A stretch of 64,000 nucleotides of DNA from UBA1181 sp045226255 (GTDB lineage Bacteria > Bacteroidota > Bacteroidia > Bacteroidales > Paludibacteraceae): NCBI GenBank assembly GCA_045226255.1, contig JBGVCG010000018.1, forward strand, positions 1-64,000, given 5' to 3'. The translations under genes and the position numbers were made by a program. The notes below the pieces were generated by a model, which saw only the letters and a program-made list of their open reading frames with translations, did not search any database and was not told the origin of the DNA. Below, piece by piece: positions 8,197 through 18,755 of this stretch. Every line of letters begins with the position of its first letter. The first letter of the stretch is position 1.

Positions 8197-11100
8197 ATGA
8201 AGAACAAGTTAGCAATATTGGTTTTACTATTGGTCTCATCCTTTGCGGCGCACGCACAGACATGGAACCTAGTATGGCGTGAGGACTTCGGCGTGGTAGA
8301 GGATTCCGTCATCAGAGACTTCGCAGACCCATCCATGATCATGCAGAATCATCAATTCGATGAATGTCATGCCATCGAAGACGGATGGTACGGCATTATG
8401 AATAGTTCATGGTGGTCTTTCAAGCGAAAAGAGATATGTGGCATTAATAGCTATAGTAATAATTTTTATGCGGGGAAAGACCACACAGACCCTAACAATA
8501 AAAATGGGGGAATGTTGGTGGTGAATGTGAACTACAATTGCAAAGGAGTAGACATATACAAGCACACCATCGATTTTGACATTTGTGGGAATAGCAGGTA
8601 CAAACTAGGAGCATACCTCGCCGACGTCTCAAGCGGGGGATCGCTAATGTTGACTCCAATCCTAACGATGAAGGTAGTCAACATAAAAGACCCCGCAAAC
8701 CCTGACACAATAGCCACCGCAAACATATCCACCAGTAAAATTTGGGGAATTGGGGAGGCTAAAAGCGATGGGGCATCAAACCCACACATAGACAGGACAA
8801 ATGAATGGAACTATAATGAAGTGGAATTCGATGCCCAAGACGGGGACGTGCTGCAACTCATCATTGAAAACCAAGAATCAGGAGGTGGAGGTAACGATTT
8901 CGCCATTGATGACATCGTATTATATCGATTGGGAGACGAAAACGTACCATCACCGAACATCACCGCAAAAGCCACGTCAGGAGAGACCTCAATCGGTTGC
9001 TCACGAGTGACCAACTTCACCATAAAAAACTCTGAGCTATATATCAACCAATGGAAAGACATCTACGACTATGTCTATTTGCTTTGGCAGAGTTCCGCAG
9101 ACAACGGATTCCAATGGAGCAACATAACAGACGGAGGTGGCATTGCAAAAACCTCAATCAATTGGGACATGACAGCTCCAGAAAACGCATTCCGCGTCAT
9201 CGCCACGGGAGGAAGCACACCGCAAGAGGCACAATCGAGAGCCGAATACATAGGGGAACATGGAGGTCCGCAAGATGGTTGTACCTACTACTCCATCTCC
9301 AACACACTTGCGCTCTCCCACGAGGAGCTTAGTTGTGACTATTCGCCTAATCTCATGGCCATCTGGAAAGAGGATTTTGGAACCATCGATTCCATCTTCG
9401 TTAGAGGATTCGAATCAATGGGTAGCGGTTTCAAGAAATTCGACACCCTGCAAAGCGATCCGTTCAAAGCGGGAGTCGATTATGCCGTCACATGTGCGCC
9501 AGACCGGGCTCTTTTCACGAAAGTGGCGAGCGGCAGCACAACGCAGAATCAATACACAGAGAACATTTCGCTGTTGGGAGCGTCGGGGGAAGAGAATGAC
9601 GCATACCTCTACATGGAGATACCGCAAGGAGCAAATCAAATGTTGCTTGTCGATAAGCTTCTTCCTGCCGGTGCTTTCTGCCCATGCAAGGACGATATCT
9701 TTAGGCTCTTTGTTAACATACCGGCATCCACGTCTTCGCCTATCACCCTTGAATGTACCATCGAAAGCGGAGGTGCCATCGTTGCGACCCATAGCCAATC
9801 CATCCAGGGTATGACAGGATGGGTTCCTGTAGAACTCAGTTTCAAACCGACGCAAGGCGACAACGTGCATCTGATGGTCAGCGTCACAAACACAAACACC
9901 ACCGACATACCGATCGCCTTGGATAATTTCTCCGTCAATGTCTGCATGGAAAAATATGCGACAGCAGAGCTTATGATTGACGGGAACCTGGGCCTCAAAT
10001 ATTACGGAATCTACGACTGTGAGGACCCTAACGAAAACCACACGGTGAACTTATTCCTCGATCCTAGCGAATGGGACGAATATTCCACGTCGTTAGATAT
10101 ACAATGGCAAATTTCTACGGACGGAATCGCATGGAACGCTGTTGGTGGCGGTAATCCGTTGAGGCACAGCAATATGGAAGGGTCAATCATGTATAGAGCC
10201 ATCCTAGCCAGCACCAGAGGTGTGGCCGGACAAGTGGCGGACAAAGGATACCCTGACGACCCATGCGAGAAATTCTTCATCACCTCGCCCGTCACCATTT
10301 CCTGCAAGAAAACACGTTGCGAAAAACCAATATTCGCTGCGATAAGCGACCAAGACACTTCGGTGTGCCAAAGCGAAGCGGGTACGACGTTACTCAAGTG
10401 GAAAACGGTGCAGACAAACAATGTGGCCATCGATAGTGTCCGCTGGTATACCAAAGGCATTCGTGAAAGCCAATGGAATGTCGTATCGGGCGAAGATCAG
10501 CAGGAATTGGTGGTTGCTGTTCCGCAAGATACGACGCAATACCTCTTCCTCGCATGGAACCAAGATTGCATCTCCGACACGATTCTATTTCAGGTGAACG
10601 TGAACCCAACCATTCAATTGGAGGAATGGCAAGACACCATCATCTGCGACGAATCGATCAATACAACCTTACGCGCAAACGTTCTCTCCGGAAATCCTAC
10701 GCTATTCACGTGGAACAGTGACGATCAGCTCAATCCGAGCTCCAACACATTCTCCATACAAGGGGAGACCAACGATGTGACCACCACCTTGACCGCAAGC
10801 GATGGGGTATGTAAATCCAACCTCATCACCAAGAAAATAGAACTGCTTAAACCTTTCCATTACACGCCTCTGAACGATTCTATGGTTTGTCCTGGATTCA
10901 TCGTGGACATACATCCGGAAGGTACGTTCGACACCCTTATCTGGACTAGGACCAGCGAGGGATTGACCGACACGCTGAAAGCATTGAACGGAGCGGATGC
11001 GCTCTCCGGTAACACCATCTCCGCCGACAAGCCTGGAGATTATGTCGCGCATATATCTTCATCCATCTGCCGGATGAGCGAATCCACCAAGGCATACTAT

Positions 11101-14100
11101 AAGATGGAAGACACTTCGAACATCCAAATTTCTGCGGACGAATCAATCGTGTGCGCCGAATTGCCTTTCAAGATAAATGCTATGGTTGGGGCTCTTACCA
11201 ATCAAATAACGTGGGAAAAGTCAGTGGGTGGCAACGCATTTGAGGAGATTCCGAATGTCTCGGATCCAACTCTCATGGACTCTATTACCGAACGTACCAC
11301 TTATCGTGTTAAGGGTCCAAGTAGTGGTACATGCTCCAATACTTACTCCAACACGTTGGAAATCAGTCTGAAAAAATCGGTGACTGTTTCCTTGGAAAAA
11401 GACACGAGCATTCTGTGTGAGGGTATGACAACGAAGCTAACTCCGATTATCAATGCGGATGGAGAAACGTTCCAATACAAGTGGGAGAAGGATGGAGCAG
11501 ATGTCACAAATAGTGACACGTCATTGACAGTCAATGTATTGACGGACACGTCCAACTACCGGGTAATCGTATATAACCAGTGTGGGGCAGACACCGCACA
11601 GCAGACCATCATTGGTCTATCGCCAGCCTTGCAATTGAACATAGACAAGAAGGAGATGTGCCAGGAAGATACTATAGCGCTCTCCGCCACTTACGACGAG
11701 AGGGTGCCTATCGTCTGGGAATCGTCGACGGACAATACCAACTTCACCAGTTTCGATCCTATTTCGGACTTAAGCGCATATTCGCCGTCCGATACCACCT
11801 TCTATCGGCTCAGGACGGATACAAGTGTATGCCCATTGTCCTATTCCAATGTCGTCTCCGTCAATGTGGAGCGGAAGGTAAAGGTGGATCTTGACCAGCT
11901 GCCGGACACGATCTGCGACGGTGTGGAAGTGAACTTGACCGTTCGTGCGGATATCGATTCGACCATCAACACCTATACTTGGGTGGTGAACAGCGATACG
12001 CTTTGGAACATACAGAAATTCGACATTTCAGAGGTGCCACTCATCGCCACCACCTACCGGTTCGTCGTGTTCGGCAACCTATGTTCACCACAGGAGGACA
12101 CCACCCGCACCATAGTCTACACGGAGCATGGTGTGGAGATAGAGATCGATAAGGATACCGTCTGCGAAGGGGAGACCGTTCGGGTGACGGCGGAGTACGA
12201 CTACAACGCCACAGTGGTGTGGCAACGTACCTACGATAGGGTCACTTATGAGAATTTCGTGCCGGACGAGATACCAAACGACCTTATCCGAAGACCAAAC
12301 GAGGTGCCAAAGGTGAGGCCGACCGCCAACTTGAAGCCTGATGCGACCACCTACTACCGTGTGATGGTGCCGGCCTCAGCAATATGTCCAACCACCTTCT
12401 CGTTTACGGTTGTCGCGAACATAGAGAAGAAGCCGGAAAACATTGTGGTGGATAATCTCCCTTCCGTAGTTTGTTCGGGGGCGAGCGTAGACCTCAAAGC
12501 CAGTGCCGATATGGATCCGGATTTGCATACCTTCGCATGGATCAAGAACGGAGACACTTTAACCACGAGCGAGTTGGAACTCTCCGATATGCCTAATCAG
12601 AACACTACGTACGAGTTCGCTGTAACGGGTAAATATTGTGGCACTGAATCAACGAAGCAGGATGTCAGGGTGGAGAGAGGCTCAGGCCGTTTGGCTTTGA
12701 CCATGGACAATAATGTTATCTGTGTTGGTGAGATGGCAAAAATAATCGTTGAGTGTGGTACCCTTTCACAAAATGATATATTATGGGAGAAATCATTGGA
12801 TAGCGTCCATTTCAACGAGTTCGATCCTAGTAGGGATGTCTCAGCACTCTTCCCGACCAATACAACCTATTATAGGATCAAGGCACCATCATCCTCTGGC
12901 ATTTGCCCTGAAATTTTCTCCAACATATTTACCGTGAATGTGGAGCAAAAGATCAACGTCGACATAGACAGTATACCTGCCTATTTCTGCGAGGGAACGC
13001 CTGTTTCCTTGAAGGCGAACGTCACGTTGGACCCTAATAACACTTTCGCTTGGATTAAGAACGGAGATACGCTCACCACGAGTGAACTGGAGTTGACGGA
13101 TATTCCGACAGAAAACACCACGTATCAACTCTCCATTAAGGGAGTCAATTGCCCAAGCTTTCAGAAAACGTTCCAGACAGAGTTGGAGAAACAGCCTAGT
13201 CTGTCGTTGGCCATTTCGGGAAATGGTGTGTGTGAGGGGACTGATGTCACACTCAGCGCACAGTTGCAGAATGTGAAGGAACTCGCATGGCAACGGAAAA
13301 AGCCGACGGAGAATGAGTACACCACCTTCGACACTGAATTGACAACGGATAAGACCATAACAGCGGAGGAGGATTACCGCTATCGAATCGTTTCGACGGG
13401 CAGCCAGGCTTGTCCAAACGACACCTCTGATGAGATGAATTTGATCGTTGAGGAAAAGGTCACCTTCGACCTGCCGGATAAAGTCGTCATCTGTCCGAAA
13501 GAGGAGACCATCGTCGATGCGCACTTCTCGGGAGAACCTAAAAGTGTAACATGGTACAAGAAGGAGGAAGGCGAAACCAATTACACTGTATTTTCTAATT
13601 CGATAAATCCGTTCACGCTATCTCCTTCCGGATCAGCGGAATACACGATGGAGTTCACCATGGACTATTGTGCGGGAGGAAACGGATCCTTCGTGGTGGT
13701 CGTAGACAAAGGATCTGAGATGCAGATCACGCCTGATGATTCCATCTGTTCGGGGGAGAGTATAACCCTAAAAGTCACCTCGGACAATCCGTCCTCTATC
13801 GTTTGGGAAGCTGCGGAGGAGGGTGAGTCCACGTATGTAACCTTAGGTACAGGAGAATCGGAGATGGAGGTTTCGCCAATCAAGACCACCCGCTACAAGG
13901 TGACATCCACCACAGAGAACGGATGTAGCATAGACCCAGTCTATACAACGGTGAAGGTGGCAGAGCCAGTGGATAGTATCGCTGTGATCGGCGGAGGAAG
14001 CATTTGTAAGGGAGACTCGTCTGATTTGTATATTGACCATCTTGGAACATATACGGAGATTAGCTGGTTCTCATCCTCCGACAATTATGCGAGTGCCATA

Positions 14101-14682
14101 GGGGATCGAACCTTATATCGGGCCATTCCTGATGTCACAACGGATTATCGTGTTGTGGTAAGCAATGGCAAGTGCCAGGGTGAGGCGTCCGCTTCCGTGA
14201 GTGTCCACTTCCCACCAGAGGTCATCTCTTGTGAGGAATACGGGACTACCGCCTACAAGGTGGAGACTGAGTCGAAAGACTTCCCTCTTTATTATGACTA
14301 TGGGGATGGCAGGAGTGTGACAACCTCCAACATCTTGAACAACGTCGTGTTCGGCAAGACCTATAACATCACGGTGTCCAATGAAATAGGATGTTCCACA
14401 ATGTACGTTCTTGAGACGCCAACCTATGACCTTATTTTCCCTGAATACTTTGTACAGGGCAGAGAGAATTGGATGGTGGTGAATTTGGACCGTTACGAAA
14501 AGGCTACGATAAAGATATACGACAGGTTCGGGAAAAATATATACGAGGGGTTAAGCTCAGAAGAGGGCTGGGATGGAACATATCTTGGCAATAAGATGCC
14601 TTCGACCGATTATTGGTATCTCATCAATATTCCGGAGATAGACAGGGTATTCCAAGGCCATTTCACCTTGATTCGCAATTAA
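8197..14682 (+). CDS. Giant multi-Ig-like surface protein with CHU_C-type T9SS sorting domain
   Basis: The 2161-residue protein has a signal peptide (MKNKLAILVLLLVSSFAAHA). Two N-terminal modules follow, each opening with a W(R/K)EDFG segment (residues about 27 and 388), ending in a jelly-roll-like (A)IDDIVLY / ALDNFSVNV strand, then a WQ-S-DG-W segment. From about residue 710 to 2070 there is a long array of Ig-like units with recurring 'TTYYRI..SS..CP..(Y/F)SN' and '(V/F)C.G..V.L' patterns. A two-unit period of about 171 residues repeats WIKNGDTLTTSELEL at about residues 1447 and 1618. The C-terminus (FPEYFVQGRENW..., KIYDRFGKNIYEG, GWDGTYLG, GHFTLIR) is a gliding-motility/CHU_C-type domain that directs export by the type IX system. 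A surface adhesin or stalk is inferred. gld genes lie at 60.5-64 kb. Confidence 0.88.
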   Translation: MKNKLAILVLLLVSSFAAHAQTWNLVWREDFGVVEDSVIRDFADPSMIMQNHQFDECHAIEDGWYGIMNSSWWSFKRKEICGINSYSNNFYAGKDHTDPNNKNGGMLVVNVNYNCKGVDIYKHTIDFDICGNSRYKLGAYLADVSSGGSLMLTPILTMKVVNIKDPANPDTIATANISTSKIWGIGEAKSDGASNPHIDRTNEWNYNEVEFDAQDGDVLQLIIENQESGGGGNDFAIDDIVLYRLGDENVPSPNITAKATSGETSIGCSRVTNFTIKNSELYINQWKDIYDYVYLLWQSSADNGFQWSNITDGGGIAKTSINWDMTAPENAFRVIATGGSTPQEAQSRAEYIGEHGGPQDGCTYYSISNTLALSHEELSCDYSPNLMAIWKEDFGTIDSIFVRGFESMGSGFKKFDTLQSDPFKAGVDYAVTCAPDRALFTKVASGSTTQNQYTENISLLGASGEENDAYLYMEIPQGANQMLLVDKLLPAGAFCPCKDDIFRLFVNIPASTSSPITLECTIESGGAIVATHSQSIQGMTGWVPVELSFKPTQGDNVHLMVSVTNTNTTDIPIALDNFSVNVCMEKYATAELMIDGNLGLKYYGIYDCEDPNENHTVNLFLDPSEWDEYSTSLDIQWQISTDGIAWNAVGGGNPLRHSNMEGSIMYRAILASTRGVAGQVADKGYPDDPCEKFFITSPVTISCKKTRCEKPIFAAISDQDTSVCQSEAGTTLLKWKTVQTNNVAIDSVRWYTKGIRESQWNVVSGEDQQELVVAVPQDTTQYLFLAWNQDCISDTILFQVNVNPTIQLEEWQDTIICDESINTTLRANVLSGNPTLFTWNSDDQLNPSSNTFSIQGETNDVTTTLTASDGVCKSNLITKKIELLKPFHYTPLNDSMVCPGFIVDIHPEGTFDTLIWTRTSEGLTDTLKALNGADALSGNTISADKPGDYVAHISSSICRMSESTKAYYKMEDTSNIQISADESIVCAELPFKINAMVGALTNQITWEKSVGGNAFEEIPNVSDPTLMDSITERTTYRVKGPSSGTCSNTYSNTLEISLKKSVTVSLEKDTSILCEGMTTKLTPIINADGETFQYKWEKDGADVTNSDTSLTVNVLTDTSNYRVIVYNQCGADTAQQTIIGLSPALQLNIDKKEMCQEDTIALSATYDERVPIVWESSTDNTNFTSFDPISDLSAYSPSDTTFYRLRTDTSVCPLSYSNVVSVNVERKVKVDLDQLPDTICDGVEVNLTVRADIDSTINTYTWVVNSDTLWNIQKFDISEVPLIATTYRFVVFGNLCSPQEDTTRTIVYTEHGVEIEIDKDTVCEGETVRVTAEYDYNATVVWQRTYDRVTYENFVPDEIPNDLIRRPNEVPKVRPTANLKPDATTYYRVMVPASAICPTTFSFTVVANIEKKPENIVVDNLPSVVCSGASVDLKASADMDPDLHTFAWIKNGDTLTTSELELSDMPNQNTTYEFAVTGKYCGTESTKQDVRVERGSGRLALTMDNNVICVGEMAKIIVECGTLSQNDILWEKSLDSVHFNEFDPSRDVSALFPTNTTYYRIKAPSSSGICPEIFSNIFTVNVEQKINVDIDSIPAYFCEGTPVSLKANVTLDPNNTFAWIKNGDTLTTSELELTDIPTENTTYQLSIKGVNCPSFQKTFQTELEKQPSLSLAISGNGVCEGTDVTLSAQLQNVKELAWQRKKPTENEYTTFDTELTTDKTITAEEDYRYRIVSTGSQACPNDTSDEMNLIVEEKVTFDLPDKVVICPKEETIVDAHFSGEPKSVTWYKKEEGETNYTVFSNSINPFTLSPSGSAEYTMEFTMDYCAGGNGSFVVVVDKGSEMQITPDDSICSGESITLKVTSDNPSSIVWEAAEEGESTYVTLGTGESEMEVSPIKTTRYKVTSTTENGCSIDPVYTTVKVAEPVDSIAVIGGGSICKGDSSDLYIDHLGTYTEISWFSSSDNYASAIGDRTLYRAIPDVTTDYRVVVSNGKCQGEASASVSVHFPPEVISCEEYGTTAYKVETESKDFPLYYDYGDGRSVTTSNILNNVVFGKTYNITVSNEIGCSTMYVLETPTYDLIFPEYFVQGRENWMVVNLDRYEKATIKIYDRFGKNIYEGLSSEEGWDGTYLGNKMPSTDYWYLINIPEIDRVFQGHFTLIRN

Positions 14683-14773
14683 CTCGTTGAATGTAAAACC
14701 AAAAGCATTGGGAGGAAATTTTTTCTTTTCAATGCTTTTACCTAAATTTGCCACTTGTAAAGCAGAGATTAAT

Positions 14774-15403
14774 ATGATAGGGAATTCAAAAAGATATATG
14801 TATGCGCTGCTTTTCCTGCTAGGCTCTTTCCAGCTTTCAGCAGGGGAGGAGTTGTCGTCCCATATCATCAACTCGTTGCTTTCGGGTAGTAAGAAAAGTC
14901 CGTATCCTGCCGAAATACATAAGAACTTTGCGATTGTGAGCATCGATTCATTGCAGTTCGGTGAGGTGAATAGCGGAACGACCGTCCTCGTCAATTTCAA
15001 GAAAAAGGATGTCACGAAGACCAATTTCATGAGGAAGGGCAACAAGTGGAGCTATACCTCCGAGGCGACAATTCCGATACAACGTTTTGAGCAGAATGAG
15101 TTTGTCGAATTCATACAACGCTTCTCGAGCAACAAGGATTTTCAGATCAACCATACGGTTTTCCCTTTCCCGATCAATACCATGAAAGGGAAGGAACAGA
15201 CCAAACGCAAGCTAATCATGCCAAGGGATTGGAACCATCTCTCCCTATCCGATTCATATCCACAGATATTGCTCTTCAAGGCAACATCAACCGGAAATAA
15301 TAGAAAAATAGTTGTTTTCAGGAACAAAGAGGTGAAGGAGGAATACAACTTCATCTGCATCAACAAGCAATGGTACCTGATTGAGAAATATGAGTATGAA
15401 TAA
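14774..15403 (+). CDS. Exported DUF4348-like protein
   Basis: From the ATG at 14774 the product is 209 residues and starts MIGNSKRYMYALLFLLGSFQ, a signal peptide ending LSAG. An earlier in-frame ATG at 14687 would place 29 residues before the signal and is unlikely. The middle has EFVEFIQRFSSNKDFQ followed by VFPFPI and the end has WYLIEKYEYE, a pattern I associate with DUF4348 proteins of Bacteroidales; this assignment is from memory of the motif and moderate. It follows the giant surface protein by 91 bases on the same strand and may share its transcript. Function unknown, periplasmic or outer-membrane location inferred. Confidence 0.65.
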   Translation: MIGNSKRYMYALLFLLGSFQLSAGEELSSHIINSLLSGSKKSPYPAEIHKNFAIVSIDSLQFGEVNSGTTVLVNFKKKDVTKTNFMRKGNKWSYTSEATIPIQRFEQNEFVEFIQRFSSNKDFQINHTVFPFPINTMKGKEQTKRKLIMPRDWNHLSLSDSYPQILLFKATSTGNNRKIVVFRNKEVKEEYNFICINKQWYLIEKYEYE

Positions 15404-15424
15404 GCAATGATTATTCGACTAAAC

Positions 15425-16438
15425 CTACAACCAATTATTCTGCCGATACCAACGGATACTCTCCTTTAATCCACGCACAAGATTATACCTCGCCTTGAAA
15501 TCGAAGTCCTTTTTCAATGGCTCGATGTCGCATTTCCAGTTCGTCGCGGAAAGGATATTGTATTTATCCATATTCAACGTAGGCGTCACGCCAAACAACC
15601 CACCAATCTTATCGAACAAGAAAGCCAGCACCTTCACGATGCAGCAAGGCACCTTGATGTTCAACGTCCACTTCACGCCCAGCAATTGCTTGCAGAGCTT
15701 CACATAACCATCAGAGGTCCATACGTCCCCATCCGCCACGAAATAAGCCTTGCCGACGCCCTTCTTTTCCGCGGCGAGGAAAGCCAGATCCACCAAGTCC
15801 TTCACATAGATGAAGGTGATGTATTGGGTTTCGAAACCGATGCCTGGATTGAGGTGGCGCGTCAACGTCTTCAGCATGACGAAATAATCCTTCTCCTTTG
15901 GCCCGTAGATGCCTGTAGGACGCAGGATGGTATAAGGGAACGCCTTTGTGTCTAAAGTGGCCAGGAAACGCTCCGTTTTAAGTTTGCTGGCTCCGTAAGC
16001 TGTGTCAGGCTTAGGCTCGTCCGTCAGTTCGATCGGTTTAAGCGTCTTGCGGTCGCCCGAACCGAAGGCGGAGAGGCTACTCAGGTAGATGAAGTGCTTA
16101 GGGGTCATGCCGCTCTCCATGAGCGCCTGCACGAAATTGCGGGTATATTCATAATTCACAACGTCGAAGTCCGATTTATGCTTGCACTTCGTAAGTCCCA
16201 TCGTATGGATGATCATATCGAACTGACCCACCACCGAACGCAAGCCGGCGAGGCACTTCTTCATCCTATTCTTATCAGCATAGGGTAGATCGATGAACTT
16301 TGGGGAGAGACCTTCCAAATTAGCCTTGGAACTCTCCGCACGCATTGCGGCATAGACATCATAACCACGTCGGATGGCCTCCTCGACCATGAAGCTACCC
16401 ACGAATCCATTCGCACCTGTGATTAGAACCTTCTTCAT
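15425..16438 (-). CDS. NAD-dependent epimerase/dehydratase (extended SDR)
   Basis: The 337-residue protein begins MKKVLITGANGFVGSFMVEE with the GxxGxxG nucleotide-binding motif. The catalytic YGASK (Tyr-x3-Lys) lies near residue 148 after SSLSAFG, and RPTGIYGP follows. It is an extended short-chain dehydrogenase acting on an unknown nucleotide sugar, sterol-like or flavonol-like substrate. Its start overlaps the stop of menG by ATGA, so it is the last gene of the paaK-menG operon. The order menG-SDR suggests a quinone or lipid link, but specificity cannot be read from the sequence. Confidence 0.85.
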   Translation of the reverse strand: MKKVLITGANGFVGSFMVEEAIRRGYDVYAAMRAESSKANLEGLSPKFIDLPYADKNRMKKCLAGLRSVVGQFDMIIHTMGLTKCKHKSDFDVVNYEYTRNFVQALMESGMTPKHFIYLSSLSAFGSGDRKTLKPIELTDEPKPDTAYGASKLKTERFLATLDTKAFPYTILRPTGIYGPKEKDYFVMLKTLTRHLNPGIGFETQYITFIYVKDLVDLAFLAAEKKGVGKAYFVADGDVWTSDGYVKLCKQLLGVKWTLNIKVPCCIVKVLAFLFDKIGGLFGVTPTLNMDKYNILSATNWKCDIEPLKKDFDFKARYNLVRGLKESIRWYRQNNWL

Positions 16439-17175
16439 TTACGAGCCAAATATAATGAACATGTTTGCATGGTGAATTTTCTTATCTCGACAGACTGGAA
16501 TCCGCACATCTTCAGCAGATCCCTCATCTCATCATCTTTCGGGAAGGCTTGGATGGATGCCGGCAGATAATCGTATGCCTTCAAGTCCTTGGCGAAGAGC
16601 CTAGCCATAACGGGCAGGCACAGTTTGGTGTAGACCTTATACCCCAAGCGCAACAATGCGTTATTAGGCTCCGTCATCTCCAAAATGGCCAACATTCCTC
16701 CGCTGACCAACACCCTATTGATCTCCTTCAGTCCCTTCTCGAGGCTGGAGAAATTACGTACGCCGAACGCTACCGTGACCGCCTCGAACGAAGCATCCTC
16801 CAACCGCAGGTCGGTCGAATCGCCTTGGGCGAAATCCACCACGTCAGACAACCCACGCTCGGCGACCTTTCCCTTGCCGACGTTCATCATCTCTTGGGAG
16901 AGGTCTACGCCCAACACCCGCTCGGGCTTCAGGCGTTCCGCCACGGCGATGGCAAAGTCGCCCGTGCCCGTGGCGACGTCCAAGACACGGTTAGGATGGC
17001 AAGCCTCCAGTGCGTCGATCGCCTTGCTTCGCCACACTTTATCCTGCCCCAAGGACATCAAACGGTTCATTCGATCATACTGTCCCGCAATATGATCGAA
17101 CATCTCCGTTATCTGTTTTGTTTTATTTCCCCCGTCGGCATACGGGAGCACCTTTTCACACTTGAAATCGGACAT
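16435..17175 (-). CDS. menG: Demethylmenaquinone methyltransferase
   Basis: This is a UbiE/MenG class I methyltransferase that methylates demethylmenaquinone with SAM, the last step of menaquinone synthesis, at the membrane face. The 246-residue form from the ATG at 17175 starts MSDFKCEKVLPYADGGNKTK. It shows MFDHIAGQYDRMN, the SAM-binding VLDVATGTGDFAIA, LGVDLSQEM, FAQGDST and the family signature VTVAFGVRNF. The longer frame to 17229 would begin inside the symporter gene; the chosen ATG overlaps the symporter stop by one base (TGATG) and better fits the family length. Confidence 0.93.
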   Translation of the reverse strand: MSDFKCEKVLPYADGGNKTKQITEMFDHIAGQYDRMNRLMSLGQDKVWRSKAIDALEACHPNRVLDVATGTGDFAIAVAERLKPERVLGVDLSQEMMNVGKGKVAERGLSDVVDFAQGDSTDLRLEDASFEAVTVAFGVRNFSSLEKGLKEINRVLVSGGMLAILEMTEPNNALLRLGYKVYTKLCLPVMARLFAKDLKAYDYLPASIQAFPKDDEMRDLLKMCGFQSVEIRKFTMQTCSLYLARK

Positions 17176-18749
17176 CACGCCTCCTGCTTTTTCCCTGTCA
17201 ACAGACTGACAACTACGATGGTGATGCAAGAAAGAGGGAAGGCGAACATGATAGGGTCAACGAACTTCAACATACCGTCCGTCACCAAAACATCCGTTCC
17301 GAGCAACGCCTTGCAGATGCCCAAAGCGGTAGCCTCCTTCGCATGCAAGAAGATCAACGCCAAGAGGGTGGCAACCACGCCTACCCACATGCTGGCGTAT
17401 GCGCCCTGCTTCGTCACCTTCTTCCAGTACAAAGCGCAGAAGTAGGATGGCAGGAAGGCCGATGCGCAGATACCCATGAAGAGGGAGGTGGAGATTGCGA
17501 TGATTGGAGAGTCATTGCCCTCGCCCAACACGAAGCAGATGATAAAGCTGATCAGGATGGACACCAACACCGCGAGACGGATCATCACCGTCATCTTATT
17601 ACGTTTCTTCTCCTCATCCACGCAAGAACCGTAGATGTCGGAACCAGCGGCGGCAGCCATCGTGTGGAACTGCGCGCTCAACGTGGACATGCTGGCGGAG
17701 AGGATACACAACATGAAGATGGTCGTGAACCAAGCCGGCATGACACGGCTGATGAAGTATGGTATGATCTTATCGGAAGCCTCCACCATGTTGATGGAAA
17801 CCGCTCCGTCGTTTTTCCAGAAGTAGAGGTTGGAGAGCGCACCCACGTGGTAAACAACGCCTACCGTGATGATCAAGAAGACACAACCGATCACAACGCC
17901 CTGATTCAGCTTCTGCGTGCTGTTCACAGTCATGAAGCGAACCACCAACTGAGGTTGCGCCAAACAACCGATTCCCACGCCCATAATCAGGGAAGTGACC
18001 AGCGTATACCATTGCTGGGAGCCCCCTTCCGGCATGGAGGTCCATCCTCTATGACCTACTGCGGCGAGTTTCTCCGGCACTTGGTCAGAGATGGCTCCAA
18101 GCGCGGCGTTCGCCTCGGAGAAGCCCATGCCCAACGCCTTGTACACGCCGAACACCAAGCAAGCCATACATACGAACATAATCACAGCCTGCAAAGCGTC
18201 CGTGTACATCACGCCCTTCATACCGCCCGCGATGACGTAAGAGGCCACGATGACGGTGAAGACCAACAACGCTAAGTCGAAATCGATGCCGAAGACCTGT
18301 TGCATACAGAAGACACCACCACGCAACACGGCGGCGGCATAGAGCGGCATGCAGATGAAAATCACGGCTGCCACGAAGATGCGTATCTTCTTGGAGTCAT
18401 AGAACGCACCCAAGAAATGGGCGAACGAACCCACCTTCAGTTTCGCTCCGATACGACGCGTAGGCCGTCCGAACACGATGAAGGCGATTACAACACCCAC
18501 GAACATGTTTAGGAACATCAACCATTGGATACCCATACCGAAGGTAGCCGCCACACCACCGAAACCTACGATGGCAGAAGCCGAGATGAACGTGGCACCG
18601 TAAGAGAGCGCCATCACGATTGGATTCATCTCACCACCACCGATCAGGAAGTCCTTCGAATCCTTTGTTTTCTTATATCCCAAATATCCTAAAAAAGCGA
18701 TGGACAAGAAATAAACCATCACGATTAAATACATTGAAAAATTCTCCAT
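17175..18749 (-). CDS. Sodium:solute symporter (SSS family)
   Basis: The 524-residue protein has about 13 hydrophobic helices. Family features are FLIGGGEMNPIVMALSYGAT near residue 36, SASAIVGFGG, the conserved YVIAGGMKGVMYTDALQAVI at about residue 170, and FMGICASAFLPSYFCALYWK near residue 430. SSS proteins move sodium with organic acids, sugars, amino acids or vitamins. It is preceded by a 40-residue accessory membrane protein and sits with paaK and an ACT protein, so an aromatic or monocarboxylic acid is a reasonable guess for the substrate. Specificity is not shown by the sequence. Confidence 0.9.
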   Translation of the reverse strand: MENFSMYLIVMVYFLSIAFLGYLGYKKTKDSKDFLIGGGEMNPIVMALSYGATFISASAIVGFGGVAATFGMGIQWLMFLNMFVGVVIAFIVFGRPTRRIGAKLKVGSFAHFLGAFYDSKKIRIFVAAVIFICMPLYAAAVLRGGVFCMQQVFGIDFDLALLVFTVIVASYVIAGGMKGVMYTDALQAVIMFVCMACLVFGVYKALGMGFSEANAALGAISDQVPEKLAAVGHRGWTSMPEGGSQQWYTLVTSLIMGVGIGCLAQPQLVVRFMTVNSTQKLNQGVVIGCVFLIITVGVVYHVGALSNLYFWKNDGAVSINMVEASDKIIPYFISRVMPAWFTTIFMLCILSASMSTLSAQFHTMAAAAGSDIYGSCVDEEKKRNKMTVMIRLAVLVSILISFIICFVLGEGNDSPIIAISTSLFMGICASAFLPSYFCALYWKKVTKQGAYASMWVGVVATLLALIFLHAKEATALGICKALLGTDVLVTDGMLKFVDPIMFAFPLSCITIVVVSLLTGKKQEA

Positions 18750-18755
18750 GACTGT

